DNA of 64,000 nt from Lachnospiraceae bacterium (GCA_017938315.1 JAGBBV010000030.1:248001-312000); one strand, 5' to 3'. Shown: positions 1 to 8,104, counted from the stretch's first letter. Notes: generated by a model from the letters alone, not told the origin. Numbers and translations: made by a program.

Positions 1-2
1 TT

Positions 3-935
3 TTACTATGCAATTTTATTATTTTTCTGTTTGTTAGTATATTATTAAAAAAGTGTAAGTTAAGTAAGCTGTCGGCAATATTGCAAAGCAATGAAAAAAT
101 TATAGTAATTTCTGTCATAATGATTTTGATTAGTGTGATTTATTGCCTAATAAATTATAGACAAGACAGAGGATTGGATCTTGCATATTACATTGTGCTG
201 TTAATCAGCGTGTTTTTGATTATAATAGCATCAGTAGATATAGGAAAACATAAAATGAAGGCGAAAGAAATTGAGACAGAACTTCGTCTTCACAAGCTTT
301 ATGAACAATCTTTTCAAAACTTAATTGATGAAATATGTGCAAGACAGCATGAATTTGACAATCATATCAACACAATATATAGTCAACACTTTCTATTTGA
401 TACGTATGAGGAACTGGTAGAAGCCCAGAAGAAATATTGTGATAACATTGTGGCTGTAAATAGCTATAATAAATTACTTTCAAAAGGTAATCCTACAGTG
501 CTGGGGTTCTTATACGGGAAACTACATGAATTGGAAAAGAAAGGAATTAGACCAATATATAATATTCATATTGATAATTTGGAAAGTCATGTTCCAATAT
601 ATAGAATTATAGAAATATTGGGTAATTTAATTAATAATGCAATAGAGGAACTCTTAAAAGAACAAGATTTGCATGACCTCAAAATAGTGTTGCTGGAGAA
701 TGATGAAGAAATAGTAATAAATGTTGGTAATCCCTGTAGAGATATTGACTATCAAAAAATACATAATTTTTTTCAAAAGGGCTATAGCAAAAAAGGTGAA
801 AAACGTGGATATGGTTTGTATAATGTGAAAAAAATATGTGAAGATTATAATATTATTTTAGAAACAACTATTGAAGCAGAAGAAAATATTGATTGGATAC
901 AATTTTCCCTATTAATAAAAAAGCCCTTAGCGTGA
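3..935 (+). CDS. AgrC-like GHKL sensor histidine kinase, 5' end outside window
   Basis: Membrane histidine kinase of the AgrC/HPK10 type, expected to sense the peptide made by the adjacent agrBD pair. The reading frame is open from base 3, so the TTG at 81 is probably internal: bases 3-50 encode a hydrophobic run (LLCNFIIFLFVSILL) that would be another membrane helix, and two more follow near 99-155 and 190-235. The H box QHEFDNH has its first His codon at 348; the N box NLINNAIEEL lies at about 621-650 and the glycine box GYGLYNV at about 807-827. The C-terminal catalytic half is therefore complete, while some sensor helices are missing to the left. The stop codon sits inside a hairpin shared with agrD. 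The family and function are solid; the true start is not visible. Confidence 0.88.
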   Translation, partial: LLCNFIIFLFVSILLKKCKLSKLSAILQSNEKIIVISVIMILISVIYCLINYRQDRGLDLAYYIVLLISVFLIIIASVDIGKHKMKAKEIETELRLHKLYEQSFQNLIDEICARQHEFDNHINTIYSQHFLFDTYEELVEAQKKYCDNIVAVNSYNKLLSKGNPTVLGFLYGKLHELEKKGIRPIYNIHIDNLESHVPIYRIIEILGNLINNAIEELLKEQDLHDLKIVLLENDEEIVINVGNPCRDIDYQKIHNFFQKGYSKKGEKRGYGLYNVKKICEDYNIILETTIEAEENIDWIQFSLLIKKPLA

Positions 936-941
936 AGGGCT
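915..941 (-). terminator. Terminator of agrBD, between convergent genes
   Basis: Stem AGCCCTT (922-928) and AAGGGCT (935-941) with a 6-base loop. Read on the minus strand it is followed by six T, the pattern of an intrinsic terminator for agrBD. The TGA stop of the kinase (933-935) lies inside the hairpin. Confidence 0.75.
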
Positions 942-947
942 GATTTA

Positions 948-1079
948 CTATTCTTCTTCTTGAGGATATGGATATTCCCCTAAAAAAAGAATGCATGGTA
1001 AATCACAACCGATAAACCAGGAAAAAGCCATACAAGCACATAAAAGCGGTTTGGTTAATGCAATAAATTTCTGTTTCAT
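948..1079 (-). CDS. agrD: AgrD-like cyclic-lactone autoinducer precursor (43 aa)
   Basis: Precursor of a thiolactone signalling peptide. The 43-residue product has an N-terminal amphipathic/hydrophobic leader (MKQKFIALTKPLLCAC...), a core around GCDLPCILFL and an acidic, proline-rich tail GEYPYPQEEE. The layout matches S. aureus AgrD, where the ring CDFIM is followed by a DEVEVPKEL tail; by analogy the ring here would be C29-I-L-F-L33, with cleavage after L33 and CDLP or less as the exocyclic tail. The start is the ATG at 1079, preceded by AAAGGAG and overlapping the agrB stop as ATGA; the longer frame up to 1151 runs into agrB and is not credible. The exact mature peptide is inference. Confidence 0.85.
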   Translation of the reverse strand: MKQKFIALTKPLLCACMAFSWFIGCDLPCILFLGEYPYPQEEE

Positions 1080-1618
1080 GTTTGTTCTCCTTTCTTTCGT
1101 ATTTTTGCAAAAATAAGTTGCAAAGTATGTACTACTATAATCCAGAAACAAATTGGCATATATTTGTTATCCGGAATAATAGATGAAATAATAAAAAACA
1201 ATAAAATAATGATTAGGGCGCGTAAGCGTCCTTTTTTTATACGCTCTTCACTTAATGGAACGTGCACATCGGATGTGACCGGACCAAAGCAATAATTGAT
1301 AATCATACATAAGAAAAGTAATGGGAATCTCAAACCGGTAGGTATGTGGATAAGTGGTAAAAACCGGATGCAAAGCAGCATATACAAAAAGGAAGATAGC
1401 AGGCACGTAAGATATGTTTTGCAGTGGTATCCGCCTGTGGAAGTACGTAGGAGGAGTAAGATGCCTACAGCAACTGCATATACATCCAAAATGTCATAAA
1501 AACAAATACCCATAAAGAGTAATTTGCTGAACTCTGAAAGCAATGTTTTACCCAGATGTGAAAGTTGCGCAACCTGATAATCCGAAAATCCATAATTACT
1601 TTTCAAAAACTCTTTCAT
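1076..1618 (-). CDS. agrB: AgrB-like autoinducer-processing membrane protease
   Basis: Integral membrane cysteine endopeptidase that cuts and cyclises AgrD. The 180-residue length is typical for the family. The active-site region reads RTSTGGYHCKTYLTC: His65 and Cys72 have the seven-residue spacing of the His/Cys pair of S. aureus AgrB (H77/C84). About four to five hydrophobic helices follow (about 40-57, 68-85, 95-112, 134-148, 155-170). The gene is translated with AAGAGG about 7 bases upstream and is coupled to agrD by an ATGA overlap. It is divergent from the LytTR regulator and opposed to the kinase, so the cassette order is kinase> <agrD <agrB regulator>. Confidence 0.93.
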   Translation of the reverse strand: MKEFLKSNYGFSDYQVAQLSHLGKTLLSEFSKLLFMGICFYDILDVYAVAVGILLLLRTSTGGYHCKTYLTCLLSSFLYMLLCIRFLPLIHIPTGLRFPLLFLCMIINYCFGPVTSDVHVPLSEERIKKGRLRALIIILLFFIISSIIPDNKYMPICFWIIVVHTLQLIFAKIRKKGEQT

Positions 1619-1648
1619 AAAAAGCCTCTTTTGTATTCATATAGGCGT

Positions 1649-1677
1649 ATTATAGATTTTGGAAATTGCATTTTCGG
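1649..1677 (-). promoter_or_regulatory. Promoter of agrBD with weak -35
   Basis: On the minus strand a perfect TATAAT (1654-1649) lies 17 bases from CCGAAA (1677-1672), a poor -35. A strong -10 with a poor -35 is the usual layout of a promoter that needs an activator, which would fit control by the adjacent LytTR regulator. Confidence 0.55.
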
Positions 1678-1712
1678 ATTTGGGAGCCCAATCCTATGTA
1701 TTATTGGTTGGG
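1676..1712. promoter_or_regulatory. Candidate regulator-binding region upstream of agrBD
   Basis: An imperfect inverted repeat GGATTTGGGAGCCCAATCC (1676-1694) abuts the weak -35 of the agrBD promoter, and a further ATTGGTTGGG lies at 1703-1712. TTGGG cores recur at 1680, 1708 and 1771. It does not match the S. aureus AgrA consensus, so assignment to the LytTR regulator is inference from position. Confidence 0.35.
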
Positions 1713-1846
1713 TGAAAGAAAAGACTAAATTTGACATAAAATAGCGAATTTTAGCAAAAAATAGAAGCGATTGGGAAAAACGGGAAAGAAAGGATGACAT
1801 ACTATGAGAAAATAGCTTATTAAGAAACATACATGGAGGAAGTCTC

Positions 1847-2566
1847 TTGAAAACAACAGTGGCTATTTTGGCTAGTGATTTGACATTTGCAAAGCAATTA
1901 GCAGAAAAAATAAAATGTTATGGAAAAAAATACAGATACTATTTTAAGACGACTTGCTTTCAAAACCCGGAAGATATTCAAACAGACCAAAGCCCGTTTG
2001 ACATATTGGTAATGGATACGCAGTTTAAAGAGACAGAAAAGGATGGCATTAAATGGGCATATGAACAAAAGCCGGCAGAGAAGTACTATCATCTCATATA
2101 TGTTTCCGGTCAGGAAGAGAGAGTATTTGAGGCTTTTAAGACAGGGCCTATAGCGTTTGTGAGGAAAAATTTCCTGGATGATGATTTGGAACAGGCCATC
2201 AAAATATATAGTGAGCGTTTTCCTTTTGCCCCCTCCTTTGCAATCCTTCCGGAAGGAAGAAAACGACATTTTTTTATGCCTGATAATATAGTATATTTAC
2301 ATTCTAATGGCCATTATATAGAGATTAATCTTTTTGACGGAGCAGAAAAAGTGATTCGCGGTAAAATGGATGTGATGGAGGATGTTTTAGCAGGTTATGG
2401 ATTTTTGCGGATACATAGTAGTTATTTGATTAATCTTAAGCACGTAAAGAAAGTTGACAGAAAGAAGATATTCTTTTCAGATGAAGAAGAAAGCATTATC
2501 AGTACAAAATACCGGGAAGGTGCTTGGGAACGACTTGGAATTTATAATTATGAAGAAATGACGTAA
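1847..2566 (+). CDS. LytTR-family response regulator (AgrA-like)
   Basis: Two-domain transcription factor, 239 residues. The receiver domain (about 1-122) has the phospho-acceptor Asp57 in FDILVMDTQF, the Ser at YVSG (about 87) and Lys107 in FVRKNF; the acidic pocket is reduced to D11. The C-terminal LytTR DNA-binding domain (about 138-232) carries the typical YLHSNGHYIEI and FLRIHSSYLINLKHV segments. Translation starts at TTG 1847, supported by GGAGGA at 1835-1840; no in-frame ATG has a comparable site. It is divergent from agrBD and is the natural partner of the kinase at the left edge, which it would link to agrBD expression. Confidence 0.9.
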   Translation: MKTTVAILASDLTFAKQLAEKIKCYGKKYRYYFKTTCFQNPEDIQTDQSPFDILVMDTQFKETEKDGIKWAYEQKPAEKYYHLIYVSGQEERVFEAFKTGPIAFVRKNFLDDDLEQAIKIYSERFPFAPSFAILPEGRKRHFFMPDNIVYLHSNGHYIEINLFDGAEKVIRGKMDVMEDVLAGYGFLRIHSSYLINLKHVKKVDRKKIFFSDEEESIISTKYREGAWERLGIYNYEEMT

Positions 2567-2647
2567 AAAACAGAACTAACTGAGACAGTATGATTATTGC
2601 CTAAAATTCTTGAAACAACAGAATGAAAATAAGTAAGGAGAACGCGC

Positions 2648-5002
2648 ATGAAAAAAATAAAATTTACAGGGGGCTTTTTTGAACAAGATACAGAGTTAAA
2701 GTTAATTGATGGATCTGATAATATATCTTTAATTTATGGTAAAAATGGAAGTGGTAAAAGTACCGTGGCAAAGGCAATTGCAAAAGCTAAAGGAATTGAT
2801 GTTTCTGATATTGCGAGTGCAAAATTGTATGATCAAGATGACAATGAAATTTTGGATACTTCTATTGTTCATGTTTTTAATGAAGACTATATAAATAATC
2901 GGGTGAAAATTTGCAGTGATGGTTTGAACGCAATTGTTCTTTTAGGAGAATTGGGAGAAATTGAAGAGAATATAAAGAAGGTGAAAACAGAAATTCATAA
3001 GGAAGAAGAAAATATAAAGAAGCAAGAAGAGGTTTGTGCAAAGTATAAAAAAGTAGATAGTCCTGAATCGCCGCAATATTTTAAGATGAAGATAAATATG
3101 GGAATATCTGGAGATTCTCATTGGGCGGAGAGAGAAAAAGTAATTAATAATGGAAAGAGAAATGCAAGCGTCAATGAAAGCGTAATTGCGTCTATACTTG
3201 CGACTAAAATAGTACATACAGAGGCAGAATTAAAGAAAACGTTTCATGAAAAAATGGAACTTCTGACACAAGTAAGAAAAAATCAAGCGGTAAAAATTTC
3301 AAATACTACACAATTAGAAATATCTGTTAATATTTTGGAATTAAGTGATTTGTTAAAAAAGCAGTTGCAAAAACCAGAGTTGAGCGAAAGAGAAAAGTAT
3401 TTACTAGCGTTGGTTGAACAGGGAAGAAGCAACCAGTTAGAAAGCATGAAAAATACATTTAGAAGTGAAAAAATTAGTTTTTGTCCGTTCTGTTTGCAAA
3501 CTGTTGATAAAAATTATAAGTTAAATTTATTGCATAGTATTGAATTAGTTTTATCTAAAGAGGTAGATGAACATAAAGAAAAGTTGAAAAAATTTTTGAG
3601 ACAAGAAATAGCGTTTGATTTTGGACAATATAAGGTTTTAGAATCAGATAATTTGGTATCTTGTGAAAAAAACTTAATTGACATCAATAATGAAATTATT
3701 AGAATTAATGGAATAATTCAAAGTAAAATAGATAATCCATATTTACCAATAGAGGAATTTGGTACTTGTTTGGAGTTACTAATAGAAAAATATGAGGAAG
3801 CAAGAAAAAGACTACAAGAAGAAATAGAGCAATATAACAGTGTATTATCTAATACTCAGAGATTGGTTTGTGATTTGCAGGAAATAAATAAAGAACTAGC
3901 TAGAATCGAAGTTAATGTACTATATGATTCATACTTAAAATTAACTGATCTGGAGCAAAAAGATGAGCTAAAGATGTCAGAGATAAGGAAGAAGTTGCAT
4001 GAGGCAAAAAACAAACTAGATTATTATAATAATAGAAAGAAAAATATAGATATTGCGGTAGGCCTTATTAATAAGAGTTTAAGATACGTTTTTTTCTCAA
4101 AAGAACGTTTGGAAATAAGGGTAGAAAAAGACAAATACAGATTATATTCAAATGGTTTGCCTGTAAAACCTAATAATGTTTCAGTCGGTGAACGAAATAT
4201 TATCGCATTATGTTATTTTTTTACAGAATTAATAACTAATCAGGAAATAAAAGATGGATATTCCAAAAAAATAATTCTTGTTATAGATGACCCTGTTTCA
4301 AGTTTTGATTTTGAAAATAAAGTTGGTATTATGTCATTACTAAAGTCAAAATTTACTCAAATTATTTTTGATAATAAAGAGAGCAGAATAGTAGTATTGA
4401 CCCATGATATGCAGTGTATGTTTGATTTGCAAAAAATTGCGGAAAAGATATGTGCAGAATATAAGGTGAAAAGTAACGGGAATAAAATTACATATAAAGG
4501 AAGTGAATTGCGAAATAAAAAGCTTATTGAGTTTAATTATAAGAGCCGTCATGAGTATAGTGAATTAATGAAACTAGTATATGATTATGCATTGGGTGAA
4601 AAGGATGGGCTTGAAAACATAATAGGAAACATAATGAGAAGGGTGTTGGAGGCATTTTCTACATTTTTATACAAGAAAGGTATTGACGAGATTTCTTTTG
4701 ATCCATCTATACTGGGGACTATTGAGAATGAAGAATGTATTGAATACTTTAAGAACCTTATGTATCGATTAGTGCTTAATGGCGAGAGTCATATGTTAGA
4801 AAGAACGAAAGCATTAGAGGACAATGAGTATCTGGAGTTTATGTCAGCTGAAGCGAAGGAAAGGACATCGAAAGAAATATTAAGTTTTATGTATTTGCTA
4901 AATAAACAACATGTATTGGCACATCTTGCTGAAAAAAGAGGAGTGCAAGAAAACTTGGAATGTTGGTGTGAGGAGATTAAAATGTTTCAGCAGAATACAT
5001 AG
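2648..5002 (+). CDS. AAA_13 / RloC-like ATPase with CxxC pair
   Basis: Large P-loop ATPase of the SMC/Rad50-like AAA_13 group, 784 residues. Walker A is GKNGSGKST (31-39), an ABC-type signature SVGER starts at residue 512, Walker B is ILVIDDPVSSFD with D547/D548, and the H-loop His is at about 586 (LTHD). The middle (about 95-470) is rich in Glu/Lys and looks coiled-coil, interrupted at C279-P-F-C282, in the place of a zinc hook. Such proteins include RloC, a relative of the anticodon nuclease PrrC, and other stand-alone defence ATPases. The C-terminus has RLVLNGESHMLE, resembling the N-x-x-SH motif common in this group; I cannot assign nuclease residues with certainty. AAGGAG precedes the ATG. 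Monocistronic, with its own terminator. Confidence 0.72.
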   Translation: MKKIKFTGGFFEQDTELKLIDGSDNISLIYGKNGSGKSTVAKAIAKAKGIDVSDIASAKLYDQDDNEILDTSIVHVFNEDYINNRVKICSDGLNAIVLLGELGEIEENIKKVKTEIHKEEENIKKQEEVCAKYKKVDSPESPQYFKMKINMGISGDSHWAEREKVINNGKRNASVNESVIASILATKIVHTEAELKKTFHEKMELLTQVRKNQAVKISNTTQLEISVNILELSDLLKKQLQKPELSEREKYLLALVEQGRSNQLESMKNTFRSEKISFCPFCLQTVDKNYKLNLLHSIELVLSKEVDEHKEKLKKFLRQEIAFDFGQYKVLESDNLVSCEKNLIDINNEIIRINGIIQSKIDNPYLPIEEFGTCLELLIEKYEEARKRLQEEIEQYNSVLSNTQRLVCDLQEINKELARIEVNVLYDSYLKLTDLEQKDELKMSEIRKKLHEAKNKLDYYNNRKKNIDIAVGLINKSLRYVFFSKERLEIRVEKDKYRLYSNGLPVKPNNVSVGERNIIALCYFFTELITNQEIKDGYSKKIILVIDDPVSSFDFENKVGIMSLLKSKFTQIIFDNKESRIVVLTHDMQCMFDLQKIAEKICAEYKVKSNGNKITYKGSELRNKKLIEFNYKSRHEYSELMKLVYDYALGEKDGLENIIGNIMRRVLEAFSTFLYKKGIDEISFDPSILGTIENEECIEYFKNLMYRLVLNGESHMLERTKALEDNEYLEFMSAEAKERTSKEILSFMYLLNKQHVLAHLAEKRGVQENLECWCEEIKMFQQNT

Positions 5003-5035
5003 AAAGTGATTAAAGAGTATATTGGATTGATTTGA

Positions 5036-5068
5036 TTGAGATGGTAGAACAAGCCATCTCAATTTTTT
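5036..5068 (+). terminator. Intrinsic terminator after the AAA ATPase gene
   Basis: Perfect 9-bp stem TTGAGATGG (5036-5044) / CCATCTCAA (5054-5062), 9-base loop, followed by six T. Confidence 0.88.
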
Positions 5069-5156
5069 GACTTTATTATTGATTTTTTGTAATTAACGTT
5101 TTCAATTCTTACATAAATAATATGCAGAGCTTGACAAAAGAAGGAATATGAAATGG

Positions 5157-5185
5157 TTGACTATCCGAATATGTGGTGCTAATAT
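5157..5185 (+). promoter_or_regulatory. Sigma-A promoter of the XRE/ORF6N operon
   Basis: TTGACT (5157-5162), 17-base spacer, TAATAT (5180-5185). It lies 71 bases upstream of the XRE start codon and its -10 touches the first of two near-identical repeats. Confidence 0.65.
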
Positions 5186-5234
5186 ATACGTAAATACGAT
5201 AGCAGATGCGAGAAGTGAATATACGTATATACGA
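5185..5234 (+). promoter_or_regulatory. Twin 15-bp operator candidates
   Basis: TATACGTAAATACGA (5185-5199) and TATACGTATATACGA (5220-5234) differ at one base and are spaced 35 bases apart. The second contains the perfect palindrome ATATACGTATAT (5219-5230). They sit at and just after the predicted start of transcription, directly ahead of the XRE regulator, as expected for an autorepressor site. Confidence 0.6.
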
Positions 5235-5255
5235 GAAAATAAGTGGAGGAATATT

Positions 5256-5633
5256 ATGATAATAAGTGAAAGAATTTTTAAAATCCTAAAGGATAAAAAT
5301 ATGTCACAGAATGCTTTTGCAAAACAGGTTGGATTGGCAAGTAGCACCATAAGTGATTGGAAGACAAAGAAGACGAATCCGTCAGCGGATAAGATTATGG
5401 ATATCTGTGTAGTGTTGGAAGTTACGCCGGAACAGTTGTTAACCGGAAAAGGCATTGATGAAGATTATGTAGAACATAAGCCTAAAAAGGTTAAAGAGGT
5501 GCTTGAACTATCAAAAACTGATATTCGCATTATCGAGGATATTCATGCCATGAAAGAGGTACAACGCAAAAGACTTTTGAAGTACATGGAGGCTTTGAAG
5601 CAGATAGAAGCATTGGAAGATTTTAAATACTAA
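5256..5633 (+). CDS. XRE-family helix-turn-helix regulator
   Basis: Small Cro/CI-type DNA-binding protein, 125 residues. The HTH is in residues about 6-62 (MSQNAFAKQVGLASSTISDW..., then KTNPSADKIMDICVVLEVTPEQLL); the rest is a charged C-terminal tail. The start is ATG 5256 because GTGGAGGA precedes it; a longer in-frame reading back to 5148 would cross the promoter and twin repeats and is rejected. It is followed after 15 bases by the ORF6N gene, so the two are probably co-transcribed, as in prophage-type regulatory modules. Likely an autorepressor acting on 5185-5234 (inference from position). Confidence 0.87.
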   Translation: MIISERIFKILKDKNMSQNAFAKQVGLASSTISDWKTKKTNPSADKIMDICVVLEVTPEQLLTGKGIDEDYVEHKPKKVKEVLELSKTDIRIIEDIHAMKEVQRKRLLKYMEALKQIEALEDFKY

Positions 5634-5648
5634 TGATTGGAGGATTAT

Positions 5649-6674
5649 ATGGCAGAAGGTACAGAAGTTGCTATTGTTTCAGAAGAAAATATACATGATA
5701 AAATCTATAATATACGTGGTCAAAAGGTAATGTTAGACTTTGAACTTGCGGAAATATATGGGTATGAAACAAAGAATTTTAATCGTCAAGTGAAAAATAA
5801 TTCTGCAAAATTTGAAGGTGAAGATTTTATGTTTCAATTATCAAAAGATGAATGGGAAAACTTGAGGTGCAAAAAATTCACCTCAAGTTGGGGTGGACTA
5901 AGGTATTTGCCGATGGCTTTTACAGAGCAAGGGATTTACATGCTCATGACAGTGCTAAGAGGAGACCTTGCCATAAAACAAAGTAGAGCATTGGTCCGCA
6001 CGTTTAAGAAGATGAAGGATTACATCACGGAAAATCGAGAATTAATCGGACAGAGAGAATATATACAGCTTTCTATGCAGACTGCGGAAAATGTACGCGA
6101 TATTGCAAAATTAAAATCAGATATCGGCTCTGTGGAGAAACAGATGAGTGATGTAATGGATCAACTTAGTGATGTGGTTACAAAATCGGATTTAGCAGAT
6201 ATGATGAACAGCTTTGTGGATGATGGAGATAATGGCTGGCTGATGTATAATACAAAGTATTGTACTGCTGATTTAGCATATTCCGACATATATACGCAAG
6301 CAAAGAAAACTATTTATGTGGTAGATAATTATATAGGATTACGTACATTAGTACTTTTGAAAAATGCACCTGTAGGTGTTAGTATCACTCTTTTTAGCGA
6401 TAATATAGGTGGCAGATTACATAGTATTGAATATAAAGATTTTTGTACAGAATATCCATCAATTAAAATGACACTGAAAAAGACTGGTGGAATTTATCAT
6501 GATAGATTTATTGTGCTGGATTATGGAACGGAAGATGAGAGGATTTTTTTATGTGGAGCATCTTCTAAAGATGCAGGAGCAAAGATAACTAGCATTGTAG
6601 AAGACTATGGAATAGAAAAATATAAAGTGCTTATAGATGCTCTACTTAAGAATACAAAACTTGTGCTTACATAA
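5649..6674 (+). CDS. ORF6N-domain protein with PLD-like C-terminal region
   Basis: Phage-type DNA-binding protein of about 341 residues. The N-terminal ORF6N domain (about 18-115) shows IRGQKVMLDFELAEIYGYET and FNRQVKNN, then a segment with FTEQGIYMLMTVLRG. A short coiled segment (about 135-190) leads to a C-terminal domain with HDRFIVLDYG and IFLCGASSKDAG, resembling the half-active-site of phospholipase D-like proteins attached to many ORF6N proteins. The start is ATG 5649: the TTG at 5637 lies in the ribosome site GGAGGA (5639-5644). ORF6N proteins are typical of phages and integrated elements, often as antirepressors; with the XRE gene this suggests a remnant or small module rather than a core function. 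Confidence 0.82.
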   Translation: MAEGTEVAIVSEENIHDKIYNIRGQKVMLDFELAEIYGYETKNFNRQVKNNSAKFEGEDFMFQLSKDEWENLRCKKFTSSWGGLRYLPMAFTEQGIYMLMTVLRGDLAIKQSRALVRTFKKMKDYITENRELIGQREYIQLSMQTAENVRDIAKLKSDIGSVEKQMSDVMDQLSDVVTKSDLADMMNSFVDDGDNGWLMYNTKYCTADLAYSDIYTQAKKTIYVVDNYIGLRTLVLLKNAPVGVSITLFSDNIGGRLHSIEYKDFCTEYPSIKMTLKKTGGIYHDRFIVLDYGTEDERIFLCGASSKDAGAKITSIVEDYGIEKYKVLIDALLKNTKLVLT

Positions 6675-6723
6675 GTGTAACTCTTTGCTATATGTTAGAA
6701 GTGTATTAGACGTTCTGGAAAAA

Positions 6724-6783
6724 TGAACCGTCCCTTCAATAGTTAGACGTTGGTCTGACTTTTGAGGACGGTTCACTTTTATT
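6724..6783. terminator. Bidirectional hairpin / REP-like element
   Basis: Perfect 10-bp arms TGAACCGTCC (6724-6733) and GGACGGTTCA (6766-6775) enclose a second stem GTTAGAC/GTCTGAC. T-rich tracts flank both sides, so it can end both the ORF6N gene and the opposing membrane protein gene. The GAACCGTCC core resembles repeated extragenic palindromes seen in many Clostridia. Confidence 0.6.
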
Positions 6784-8104
6784 TGAATGTAAATGTAAAT
6801 AAGAAAAACACAAGCAATGTAATAGCCACAAAAGCATAAGTGAAATATTTGATAATTTTTTCCCAAGTAGGATGTTCGTGGGTAAAGGCAGAAAGCCATA
6901 AACAATGACATACCAGTATGGGAAGAGCATATCGGATATCCATTGTCCAAACATACGGATATTCAATGCAAAAAGTATAGTAACTGATAAACTGCACTAC
7001 AAATAAAATAATAATGCTGATATTGGAGATAAGGAACTCCTTACTCTTTTTAAGTAGCCCGGGAAGGGCACATAAGGAGAGTGTAGTAAATACTGTCCAT
7101 ATAAATACCAGTGGATAAGCCACTACACGGATATAAATGTTATAGTTAAACCAGCTTTGACCGTATACAGCCGATTTGAGTAAGGCAGTGATGGGGTTGA
7201 CTTCCGTAAACCGGCCCTCAAATTGTACATAAATGTTTTGAAAACTGAAACGCCTGATATCAAAATCAAAAACCCGTTTCCACGTAGGTACATTGCCGAG
7301 ATAACCGATTGCATCGGTGCTGGTCCGATAGATGTAATTAATAGGTACGTCAAAAAGGATATAGTTTCGGATATACCACCACATTCCTAAGGGAAGAGAA
7401 ATGATCCCAAATAGAATTAGCTGTCCGAAAACTTTCATTTTGTATTTAAATAATCCGGCAAGAAAGATGAATGCCATTGGAAATGCTGCAATGGCGGCTG
7501 TTCCCTTTGAAGACATACCAAGACCGATAGACAGTGCACAGGCAATAATCAACTTGATGCTTGGAGACTGATACCATAGTAGGGAAAGATATATGGAGAG
7601 TATCGTAAATAAAAAGCAAAGAGCATCATTGTTAACGCTTCCGGATAATATAATAAATGTAGGATGGAACGCTATGATGAGAAATGGCAAATATAATGCT
7701 GCACCTTGAAAGTTCCACAGCTTTAATAGCTTCCAAACGATCCATATGCACAGTGTAATGTAAAGTAAGGGAAGCAGTTGCAATGGTTCATAATTTCCGT
7801 GCATACCGGGAAAAACTTTCCAGATAATAGTTAGGAAAGCAGCAGAAATCCAATGATGTAGAGGCGGATGCCAAAATTGAAAAGCCTCCCGCACATCAAA
7901 GTCTGGCAATTGAAAGTTTTGCATGTAATACGAGATGTACCCCAGATGACCGTAATAAGTATCAGGAGTACCCACATCATGCTGCATATCGAAAACAGAT
8001 ATGGAACAGATATAATATAATCTTACTAAAAGGCTGAGAACCATGACAAATAGTAAGAAGTATTTTTCATTTTTTAGATATTTATTAATGGATAACCTGT
8101 TCAT
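6779..8104 (-). CDS. ArnT/PMT-like membrane glycosyltransferase (GT-C)
   Basis: Polytopic membrane protein (441 residues, about 10-12 helices) of the dolichyl-phosphate-mannose mannosyltransferase/ArnT type, which moves a sugar from a polyprenyl phosphate to an acceptor outside the membrane. After the first helix comes an extracytoplasmic loop with HDVGTPDTYYGHLGYI and further on FQFWHPPLHHWI, matching the acidic and HPP motifs of the PMT_2 group. The ATG at 8104 overlaps the preceding TAA (TAATG) and has AAAGGTG upstream; the GTG at 8116 is too close to that site. It is third in a minus-strand operon after a GT2 enzyme that would make its lipid-linked donor. The transferred sugar is unknown. 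Confidence 0.8.
   Translation of the reverse strand: MNRLSINKYLKNEKYFLLFVMVLSLLVRLYYICSISVFDMQHDVGTPDTYYGHLGYISYYMQNFQLPDFDVREAFQFWHPPLHHWISAAFLTIIWKVFPGMHGNYEPLQLLPLLYITLCIWIVWKLLKLWNFQGAALYLPFLIIAFHPTFIILSGSVNNDALCFLFTILSIYLSLLWYQSPSIKLIIACALSIGLGMSSKGTAAIAAFPMAFIFLAGLFKYKMKVFGQLILFGIISLPLGMWWYIRNYILFDVPINYIYRTSTDAIGYLGNVPTWKRVFDFDIRRFSFQNIYVQFEGRFTEVNPITALLKSAVYGQSWFNYNIYIRVVAYPLVFIWTVFTTLSLCALPGLLKKSKEFLISNISIIILFVVQFISYYTFCIEYPYVWTMDIRYALPILVCHCLWLSAFTHEHPTWEKIIKYFTYAFVAITLLVFFLFTFTFK

Noticed and set aside
1079-1151. Longer agrD reading to 67 residues starting at 1151
   Set aside because: It would lie within agrB and lacks a ribosome site; ATG 1079 has AAAGGAG and the ATGA overlap.
948-1618. 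agrBD as a bacteriocin or lantibiotic cluster
   Set aside because: The AgrB active site and AgrD tail fit quorum sensing, with a kinase and LytTR regulator alongside.
5148-5255. N-terminal extension of the XRE regulator
   Set aside because: Would translate the promoter and operator repeats; ATG 5256 has the ribosome site.
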